Of a DNA stretch of 64,000 bases, positions 56,524 through 64,000 are shown in pieces. The translations under genes and the position numbers were made by a program. The stretch is taken from NCBI GenBank assembly GCA_037179385.1, contig CM074185.1, positions 13,896,866-13,960,865 of the forward strand, in the 5' to 3' direction. Below the pieces are notes generated by a model that was not told the origin of the DNA, ran no database searches, and saw only the letters and a program-made list of their open reading frames with translations. This DNA is from Holothuria scabra. Its lineage: Eukaryota > Echinodermata > Holothuroidea > Aspidochirotida > Holothuriidae. Each line of letters starts with the position of its first letter. The first letter of the stretch is position 1.

Positions 56524-56690
56524 TGACGTCATATAGCCCTGTTTGTCGTCCACATATGACAGTATAAAAGTGAGGTTTTTGAAGGGCGGGCAACTTTCCC
56601 TACACAAGCAAAATTTTGAAAGATTCTCGTGTCGTACATTGTAGTAGGCTATTGTTTTTCAAGTCAGGGAGATTCAAATAATGCAAACAC
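56524..56690 (+). promoter_or_regulatory. Promoter-like site: CRE, TATA box, short first-exon candidate
   Basis: A perfect CRE, TGACGTCA (56524–56531), lies 31 bases upstream of TATAAAA (56563–56569). About 110 bases further, ATGCAAACAC (56681–56690) is followed by a strong donor, GTAAGT, at 56691. This is the layout of a TATA promoter with a tiny first coding exon. I did not find its downstream exons, so it may be chance or may belong to a gene whose exons I missed. Confidence 0.35.
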
Positions 56691-58053
56691 GTAAGTCACC
56701 TTTTTAATGGATGACAGATCCTGATTCAAGGGGTGGGTTCTAGGTCTCGGTAACTCTTTTCGCCCAATCAACAATAATAATTGTCCGAAAAAGCAGAAAG
56801 TCAATATAGGAGATAGTTCAAGTGTGACTAAAACTACATTTTGACAGAAATTAAATTTGGTGTACTACTTCATCATGATTTTGCCTTTATCTCGAGCAAG
56901 GTTTTTTCGATGCTTTTCGCAGAGATGGCTTTACGGGAGTTGCGTACCATTTGGGTCAGTTAATCGAAATATATAATATGCCCCATCTGAGCCTTAAATT
57001 TTCACTCAAAGACATACTTATACCTCAATTACCTGAAATACCAACGGAGCTTTGCCCCGGGATCCCGCCTGCACGAGCTTGAGATTCGGGCTAAAACTTT
57101 TGCCCTAATCATATTCCTTTGTCCTAAGTGTGCCTCAACCCCCCCCCCCCCAACCCCCCGACCTTCATTTTGGCATTCTGTCACCGCCAATAGCTGTTCG
57201 AAATAAGTTAGTCAAAACACTTGAATGAATCACACACGACTAAATTAAATGTACTTTATGTATGTGCTACAAAGTAACGTGACTAAATAAATTCGCTTTA
57301 TTTAATAATGACATAAATTGTATTTATCCATCAAACAGTGGACATTGATCTACAAATTCGCTAAACAACACACAAGTGTGATTGGTTGGTACTCTTTGGA
57401 CACAGACGGCCCACTTTTTGAAATTAATTAAACTTTATGCTGCCGCGTAATACAAGTGAATTAAGTATTATTTGCTACACATAGCCTGTTGTAAGCAGGC
57501 TATTGTTAAGTTTTATCAACTCACTACAATTATTTTTTTTTTGTTATTCCTTTCCTCTTTTTATCGTGTTATTTCGGAACTAAATACTGCAAAAGGAACA
57601 CAACATAAATGTAACAATTTTGGAAAGAAAATGGTCTCCTGATTTGATGAAGTTGCATAAGCCTATGCATTCGAAGGTGGCGTTTTAATATAAACTTGGA
57701 TTGATTTTATTTCCGTTTGATTGTTGGACACTCCGAAATAAACTTGCACACGAGAAAGGGAAGTTTTTTAAACTGGCTAGGTAGAAAACAGCTGCGTGAT
57801 TTTTTGTCCTCTAATGGAATGACAAATGAGCAAATTGGAAGCGTTATGACTAGTGTAACAACTTTAACGTTTTATTACATATAATATCACATACAGCTGC
57901 ATATGTTCGTTACGAACGTGTAAACTTGATCAATGAAGTTTTACGCCGTGTTGAACTTAGGTATTATATAGTACGGAAGATGTTACGTAGACATTACAGC
58001 GGGAAATGATGGCGTCATTTCCAAAATCTATGTACTAGTTAATGCAACATCTC

Positions 58054-58301
58054 GCGACGTCATCATCGAGGACAGACAATAGAGCACGCTGTTTCCGCGA
58101 GGTCGACATGTATGTACAGGAAGAAGAAGACTTGAACTCGACTTCTTCCTGTACAAAAACAGTCATATGCATTTGTGTTGGTGTTTGTTGTACGCCACAC
58201 TCTTACCCTATTAATGAGGGTGGACTTGTTGTTTAGTGACGTCATATGCATAAAGAATGTAGTGCATTTCTTGAGTGCTGCTTTACCCTTTTCTGACGTC
58301 A
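58054..58301. promoter_or_regulatory. Cluster of CRE-like TGACGTCA sites
   Basis: Perfect TGACGTCA lies at 58237–58244 and 58294–58301, with CGACGTCA at about 58054. They lie 190–440 bases beyond the receptor gene's stop codon, in its 3' flank or 3' UTR. Confidence 0.4.
58112..58155. repeat. 14-bp inverted repeat, 15-base loop
   Basis: TGTACAGGAAGAAG, the loop 'aagacttgaactcga', then CTTCTTCCTGTACA. It lies downstream of the receptor stop codon, so it may form a hairpin in the 3' UTR. Confidence 0.85.
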
Positions 58302-58488
58302 TCAACTCAACACACCAAAGTCGAAACCTCAAGTTCCACTTCAAGGTAGCAAGAAACAAACTATTGGGACGACATACTGAACGAGCGCCCTCTCCTTCCC
58401 TCTTCGACACCAAATATCCTCGATGTTTGTCGATCACAACTGCCTGTTTGTGGTTGTAGTTACGTGACATCTTTTACATTTTGCTTGG

Positions 58489-58730
58489 TTATGTACTCTT
58501 AAACATATCCCCCAGTACTCTTTCAATGGGAATTTTTCCAATAGTCGTCCGGAAAAACACCTCTTCTACGGATCTGGCGTGAATACTTCGTACCGACGGC
58601 AACAAGAGGAGAAGTTTGCCGAAACGGGTTTTGTCGCCTGAGTGAGTTGAGCTGACGTATTCGTGAAGGAGAAGCTGAGTCTCGTCTTGCAGTGTGTCTG
58701 TTAAACTGGTTTCACGAAGACCACGAACAT
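58489..58730 (-). CDS. NR2E3: NR2E3-like receptor, last coding exon (LBD end, AF-2)
   Basis: On the minus strand, after an acceptor (ctctcag), it encodes (D)[20 protein letters not shown], then [20 protein letters not shown] and [31 protein letters not shown](L/V)R and FFR.TIG..P.E..L.DMFK are NR2E hallmarks. The stop TAA is at 58489–58491. Confidence 0.92.
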
Positions 58731-61700
58731 CTGAGAGTTAAAACAACATAATAATCTGTAATATTGCATATAATTTCTATATCATGTGCACAGAATATCT
58801 ATGGCTGAACCAGGCGCGTTGTCAGGATTGTGTCATGGGAGGGGGTAGTGTCATGGGGGGGGGGGGGCACGACACGAGGGAAAAGTTTAAGGATAGGCCT
58901 AGAGAGAAATAACCGCTATTTTTGGTGTTTTTTGCATTGCAAGGTTGGGTCTTTGAGGGGGAGGGTTCTAACCCCACCCCAACCCCCCGCCCCGTGGTTA
59001 CGCCACTGGGGTGAACAACCGGAGTTATGTGCTCCTAAAACGGTTCGGCACATGAACTGTTGGGTAAAGACATTACCCAAAAGCCGTAAAAGTGTCCTTC
59101 CGCCATATTAAAGTGTGCCCATGGTTTGATCCACGGTGTGGAACTATTGGTCAATTTCAAATGGAATTGTCGTTCCACGTAGAGTTATCATACCCATACA
59201 ACATACTGCAAACATCAGGTAACGTCGTAAATCGCTTAAATGCATATCCACCTCACGTTCAATTTGCATTGATAAAACAATAGACACACGATGCCGGTGG
59301 GCACTATCGGCATAAATGAATGGCATTCGACGCTGAAAATAGGGTCTGTTTATAGTTAAATGAGTTGAGCAAATGGCTGACTACTCCGCTCCAACGCTTT
59401 ATACACACACGCACGCACACACATCCACACAAATACACAGATCAGTGAATCCACAAATACATAAGAGACTAAATGCAGAACAATTGTAACAAAAACCGTT
59501 GCCGAGTTTAAAAAAAGATTTAGCAACACGGTATATATTAACGTACAAAGTATAATGGACGTATTTGAAAAAGAAGATTTGGTTCGAAATCTTACTCGTT
59601 TCCTTTTTTAAATATTCTTTTCTATAGACGAATCCGATTAGCGCTTGTTTTAGTGACTGTGTGCAACCATTAGTGGGGTCCATCAGCCTTTAATCGTCTT
59701 CATTTATTGTCTACGTGAATTTCAAATCCTCATATTCAGTGAAGTGGAGAAAATCAACATACACTTCAGTGTACAACCATCAATGGAACAGGTAAGGAAG
59801 GAATTTTAAAGATTAAAGGTGATGGACCCCAGTAATGGCCGACTGAAATCAGACCATTACAATCTGTCCGGATTCGTCTATAGGCAAATTAAAGGTCTAC
59901 CCAGAATTTGGCTTTTTTCGATTTTGCTTTTTACGTTTTTTGTTTTTATTTTGCTTTTGTTTTGTATTGGAATGTCTTGATATTAATGGTGGAACTTTCG
60001 CATCATTCTGCTAACAAGTAATTTGAGGGTAACTTCCGCGTGCCACCTTTCCCGCACATAACCATCTTAGAGATGGCGCTCTTTCAGAAATTATAATACA
60101 TACAGATATTTGGTACTTGTGCCATGTACGTATTACATGTTACTACAATAACTACGAATGGTTCACTTAATTTTTTTCTCTCAGATTAAGTAAGATATTT
60201 TAAATGATGGAACGACCCACACGAAGACTAACTTTTCGCCTCTTACAGTTTTTAGAAAAAGCGAAGATTTACTTACCTGGTCTAAACAGTGACAGAGCCT
60301 TCAGGCATGCGTATTCGGTGGCGTCAATCCGTAATGACTTCAGCCTATGGAGCACGTCCTGAAGAAAGCGCATGTCTGTTACTATCTGTGTCATTTGGTC
60401 ATGAGGTACATCCACCGACTTTTGTAAAGAAATGCAACCTGTCGGCAAAACGGCAAAACATTATGTCAGGTTACGATGACCAAATTAAGAGAGCGAAATC
60501 CTCACAGAAAGAACGTTTCCAGTGAAGGGCGGTGAAGGATAAGGGGTGGAAAATTTACCCGAAAAACTGATGACATTTAGGGATGGTAGGGAGGAACTTA
60601 AGAAGAAAAAGCTGGCTAGACAACTACGGGAAATGCGTAATTGAAAGGGAATTCTATAAATTCCTAGACATTTACTTGTAATTCTTACCTCTCTTAAGAA
60701 GATCGTTGCTATAGTAACCAAATTGTGTTCAGAAGATACGAATGTTATGTTACATTCCCAGTTCCTAAAGGTCTTCCTCTTAACAGTATATATCATTTTT
60801 ATGATTTACTCTTTGGAATGAATGGTCTTTTAATTTCTTTTCTTCTTTTTTTTTGTAAAATTGTTTTGGAAGGGTGTTGCCGATTTGCTACATTAAATAT
60901 TAAGTGGATTAAAAAGGTTTTCGTGCACTATATAATATTCATCCATGGTACAGCAAAATGATTGAAAGATTAAGCCTCATGGCCCTTAGTTATGGCCGAT
61001 CTGACTGCTCTGATTCGTCTGTAACGATTTTCATCAATAATTTGCGCACTTCTATAAATTAAAATCTTTTGTAATAGCAACTGAGACATAATCTGAAAAT
61101 AAAGTGAAATATAACAATGCAAATTAAATGAAAAAGACTGTATTCTCACCATTCTCAACGGGGAGGGCCCATTGAGCTGCTCCTAGCACAAAAAGATCAC
61201 ACCATCCCTCCTCAAGGAGAATGGCTTGGTCACGAAAAGGAAGTGAAAGGAATGCTGGGAGTCCTCTCGCCCATTTGACCGTCATAAAGAGAAGTCTGGC
61301 GGCGCATTCGGGAATGCTCTCCTCTGGTCCTGTGGGTGTGTCAGGAGGGGTAAGATTGGGAAGCAAGTCTCTGGAGCGGATGACAGAGTTTGAGGTTGCC
61401 AGAGATGACGGTGTACTGGAGCTTCTTAAATCTGCCAAGTAAAGTAATTAAATGTAGGTATTCATTACCCCAGACATTTCCAATTCTCTCACCTTCTTAC
61501 CTGCAGCCCCTCCCACAACTATCTCAGATATGCGGTAATCCTAGAACACTCTCAGCGCATGCTGCATTATATCAGCTGCTATGCATAATTTTTTTGAATT
61601 TGATATCAATCATAAAACTGAATGTTGCATTTAAAAATTTAGATAAGCTCTATCGTGTAAGGTAACAATATCTTAAAGTTGAGAGGGACGTTAATGTTTT

Positions 61701-63071
61701 TAACTTTTAATTTTCAGATACTATATCTGAAAATTGTTAAAGGTCATGTGACATGAAAATGACAAGTTTGACCATTTTACAGGGCAATTTCTGATTTGCA
61801 CTCCATCATCAATAAATATGAGCTCAATATGCAAATATTGTGATGTCATGAAAGGAACATGCCGTATATGACTCATGTAATCCTTTGTATTTACAATATC
61901 TATTTCAAGGACAATTGTAACTTAGTTTGTCCTTAGGATTTTATGTTGGAAGTTTAAATTGTGTCCTTGAAAATTGTGAGTATCAATTACCAAACCATAA
62001 ACCATCTGCTGAGTAATTAAGAGATAATTAATATAGGGTTAACAAAAGAAATGTCAACACTTTGCAACACTCCACATAATTATTTTTGCATAAACAACAA
62101 CTTGCTTCAGAATCATTCAAACTTTGAAGAGGTTTATCTTGAGAACCGTAAAAGATATTGAAAAACTCCAACGCATTTTTCCATAGAAAAGTTCACTCTG
62201 TAACTACAAAGTGAAGTGAGGTTAATTTTTCTGACATGTCACACTACCTTTAAGTGTAACACTTACTACCTTATGCCAATAGCGCGCTTCAAAAGAGTTT
62301 AAAGAATTCCACTGTGTAAAAGTCGTTCTCCCACTGAGCAGCTGAGTCGAGTTGGTTAACCAGTACATTTACCCACTTCGTGGCCGACTAGAGGCCGGTT
62401 GCCCACCTTGCGACCAACGGTTTTGCGAGCTCTTGAAACCCCGTGGCTCCTCAAAGAAGTCGCAAGAATCTTTACATCTCCTGCGACGCAACTGTTGCGA
62501 GCGGCTGCGAACAAATGCTCACCCACTACAGGCACCCTGCACGCAGTTGATGGAATTTGGAAGGATTCGCATAAAGCTCGCAACCCGTTGGTCGCAAAAA
62601 GGTGGGTAGTTGATTTTAAAATTCTAGTGTAAGGATGTCGTCCAATGCGTCTAAGAGAACAAAACTAATGACGTCACCGCATGTGCTCTACAGGTTTAAA
62701 AAATCATGAAGATGTAATATGCCTACCCGAATCTGACTTTTCTTCTGACTTCGGTTCGGTTTTTGTTTCGAAATTAGTTTTCGGTATTGGTACAGGTGGG
62801 GTGTGTGACGGTGTCGTAGTTGGCCAAAAACCGCCAAAAACAGGGCTAGACATAAATTTACTATCTCTTATTATTGAAAATGGTGGAACTCCAAGGCCTG
62901 GATGGTATTCCTTCGACCCGTGTAAAAAGCTTGGTCGTATCAAGGGATGGCTGTGCGGTCTGAAAGGTTCGATGTCGCCTGAGAAAGGCGGAGTATTACC
63001 AAGACAATCTCCAGGCGGACTTATACGAGACATCGGCGCGTAACACCGCGGTGCTCTCTCATGTTGCACGG
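58489..63071 (-). CDS. NR2E3: NR2E3/PNR-like nuclear receptor, 3' four exons (5' part beyond window)
   Basis: This is a ligand-regulated or orphan transcription factor of the NR2E (tailless/PNR/fax-1) group, which acts in the nucleus. The window holds the hinge and complete ligand-binding domain. Four minus-strand exons (345, 282, 162 and 242 nt) join in consistent phases to give about 343 codons ending in TAA. The first begins with AVQHERAPR, the join between DNA-binding domain and hinge in NR2E receptors. The LBD signature is [20 protein letters not shown], then [26 protein letters not shown] points to NR2E3/PNR rather than tailless. The C-terminus IERVLGDMF is an AF-2 helix. The zinc-finger exons must lie right of 64000 or in a part of the window I could not recognise. 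The subtype is inferred from remembered family motifs, and fax-1-like is the main alternative. Confidence 0.88.
59401..59440. repeat. AC-rich microsatellite
   Basis: Degenerate (AC)n with GC and TC interruptions. Confidence 0.8.
59622..59883. repeat. MITE, TATAGACGAATCCG family, best-preserved copy
   Basis: CTATAGACGAATCCG at the left and CGGATTCGTCTATAG at the right are perfect 15-bp inverted ends. The subterminal blocks 'gtggggtccatcagcctttaatcg' and 'attaaaggtgatggaccccagtaatgg' are also inverted. It is the reference for the copies at 2143, 8813 and 32060. Confidence 0.9.
60277..60438 (-). CDS. NR2E3: NR2E3-like receptor, LBD middle exon
   Basis: It encodes (G)[20 protein letters not shown], then [20 protein letters not shown] and [13 protein letters not shown]. 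The L(R/A)(I/V)D.(T/A)E(Y/F)AC(L/M)KA(L/I).LF(R/K)P motif is conserved in NR2E and NR2F. Acceptor gacag (ending 60439) and donor GTAAGT (from 60276), phase 1 at both ends. Confidence 0.92.
60962..61022. repeat. MITE fragment, TATAGACGAATCCG family
   Basis: Only one end remains: 'ggcccttagttatggccgatctgactgctctgattcgtctgta'. Confidence 0.6.
61150..61431 (-). CDS. NR2E3: NR2E3-like receptor, LBD first exon
   Basis: It encodes a Ser/Thr-rich linker ([20 protein letters not shown]), then [60 protein letters not shown] and [10 protein letters not shown]. It spans helices 1–5 with the nuclear receptor signature (KWA..LP.F..L...DQ.ILL..GW). Acceptor ttggcag (ending 61432) and donor GTGAGA (from 61149), phase 1 at both ends. 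Confidence 0.93.
61432..62726. other. Receptor intron, contents
   Basis: A GC-rich fold-back element lies at about 62393–62615. The remainder is AT-rich with no coding segment seen. Confidence 0.5.
62393..62615. mobile_element. GC-rich fold-back MITE
   Basis: 'gcccaccttgcgaccaacggttttgcgagct' at the left is mirrored by 'agctcgcaacccgttggtcgcaaaaaggtgggta' at the right. The open frames across it are accidental. Confidence 0.7.
62727..63071 (-). CDS. NR2E3: NR2E3-like receptor, hinge exon
   Basis: After an acceptor (tttctttcag) it encodes (A)[20 protein letters not shown], then a Pro/Ser-rich hinge with [20 protein letters not shown] and [20 protein letters not shown]. It ends in the charged stretch [15 protein letters not shown]. 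The V(Q)HERxPR start is diagnostic for NR2E. The donor is GTAGGC (from 62726), which is non-consensus at +4 to +6 but joins in phase to the LBD exon. KTEPKSE resembles a sumoylation context (inference). Confidence 0.88.
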
Positions 63072-64000
63072 CTGAAAGAAAATGAAGGAAAAACGTTGTA
63101 ATTTCAAGGCAATTTGAACGAGTAATACATAGTTTTACACGACTGAAATGAACACGTCTTCAATGAAGAAATTTGCTATCACTTGCATGATCAGGTTGGT
63201 GTATTCATTTTGTGCTGTACATTATTACTGTATTCTGAAAATTTGGCATACAGAGCTGTTTCAACGCTGTCACTTGACCACGCGTCTCATAGGTTGTTGG
63301 GTATTTTGTAGGAAAAGCATCCATTGAGTCACAGTAATATCTATGGCAATGGTATTGTCGTGCGAACATGCCGTACATAAGCTTACTGCGCATGTGCGGT
63401 GCCCTGCAATGATGTTAATCCCAACGCAAAACGTCCTATAAATGGCCTCCTTCCGTCAGACTTGTTCATGCATACCCTCATATGTTTCATTTCATTTCAT
63501 ATATTTGTTTAACCACTCAAGTATATACAATAACATAGTTCAACAAAATTACAGTAGATAAAATGAGAGTGGAAGAAGTGCAACTAAAAGCCGAAGGCTT
63601 GTCGAGAGTGCACACCCTAAAAGGAAAACAAGAAAAAGGAAAGAAAACCTAACTACCCAATAACAAACTAAAATTACATAAACCATCCCATGAGCAGACA
63701 ATCCCTACCCACAACAGCATATGCCGAAACCCCACCCTGCCCAAGGGGAAGAACAAAGGGGAATAAATTATCAATAACCACTGAGCCTTGCCGACACTAA
63801 TCCCAATTGGAGTGAATGTATGTTGCCGTTAATTTTATTCGGTTGCTCTGTGGCACTTCGTTTTTACTTTCAGTTACATTGAAATATGTAACTAATAACC
63901 ACCACACCTTATTCAGAGTCAAAGCTAGGCTATATCCGTCCAAACTTCATGCGCCCACAACTATTATGGGTTACTCTATCAGGTCCCGGTCATGCACAGG
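63072..64000. other. Upstream intron of the receptor gene (partial)
   Basis: I found no zinc-finger exon here on the minus strand. From about 63483 there is a TTTCATTTCATAT start and AC/AA-rich sequence that could be a LINE 3' end on the minus strand. Confidence 0.45.
63483..63800 (-). mobile_element. Possible LINE 3' end
   Basis: On the minus strand it ends in TGAAATGAAATGAAA-type repeats after a G/T-rich untranslated-looking stretch, like many CR1/L2-type 3' ends. A similar tail lies at 7490. No coding part is seen. Confidence 0.3.

Larger units (their letters stand above)
53881..58488. other. Intergenic region / NR2E 3' flank
   Basis: It holds a MITE (55858–56282), a CRE + TATA promoter-like site (56524–56690), homopolymer C/G tracts at about 54454, 55120 and 57139, a cluster of TGACGTCA sites (58054–58301) and a hairpin (58112–58155). 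It must include the 3' UTR of the minus-strand receptor gene just below 58489. No coding exon was recognised. Confidence 0.5.
58731..60276. other. Receptor intron, contents
   Basis: It contains a G-run (about 58855–58867), an (AC)n tract (59401–59440) and an intact MITE (59622–59883). No other coding segment was seen. Confidence 0.5.

Noticed and set aside
58042..58470. Overlapping open frames on both strands after the receptor stop
   Set aside because: No domain and no splice structure were seen. The interval is better explained as receptor 3' flank.
61221..61442. Plus-strand open frame over the LBD exon
   Set aside because: It is the antisense shadow of the NR2E3-like exon.
62352..62632. 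Open frames on both strands
   Set aside because: They arise from the GC-rich fold-back MITE.

Overview
The window is animal nuclear DNA. It is AT-rich, its genes have many introns with canonical GT–AG ends, and its intergenic DNA and introns are packed with decayed transposons. Two conserved animal genes are present. No bacterial, plastid or viral gene organisation is visible. The protein sequences and repeat types (tRNA-headed SINEs, fold-back MITEs, CR1/L2-like LINE ends) fit a marine invertebrate, plausibly an echinoderm or other non-vertebrate deuterostome. The species assignment is inference.

Layout. (1) 1–4207: repeat-rich upstream DNA, including a 1.6-kb non-autonomous hAT element with an 8-bp target duplication, inserted into an older MITE. 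(2) 4269–42156, + strand: a complete V-type proton ATPase 116-kDa subunit a gene. I rebuilt 20 coding exons with consistent phases, giving an 859-residue protein. The two functionally key arginines (R763, R827) are 64 residues apart, as in yeast Vph1p. (3) 42157–52581: intergenic, with SINEs, fold-back elements, a 30-bp minisatellite and a GGTCA-rich repeat. (4) 52582–53880, +: an intronless 432-codon gene for an unrecognised helical/coiled-coil protein. (5) 53881–58488: intergenic, with one MITE and a CRE + TATA promoter-like site followed by a possible tiny first exon. (6) 58489–63071, − strand: the hinge and complete ligand-binding domain (four exons) of an NR2E-class nuclear receptor, closest to NR2E3/PNR. 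Its DNA-binding-domain exons lie beyond the right edge.

The most unusual feature is in the membrane half of the V-ATPase gene. The 3' end of coding exon 15, including its 5' splice site, is tandemly repeated four times with the reading frame kept open, and a decayed fifth copy follows. All four donor sites are in the same phase for exon 16, so alternative use would add 40, 78 or 118 residues. Separately, the 3' end of exon 18 (the segment carrying the essential arginine) has a 39-nt copy downstream with its own acceptor and donor, symmetric in phase. Part of exon 19 is also copied just after its own donor, but that copy is phase-incompatible and looks like a relic. Whether these are used as alternative exon ends can be settled by RNA.

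The other notable content is the transposon archaeology: a pair of TTAA-flanked piggyBac-like MITEs nested inside a fold-back MITE, a LINE fragment splitting a SINE, and about 15 copies of one tRNA-derived SINE family on both strands.
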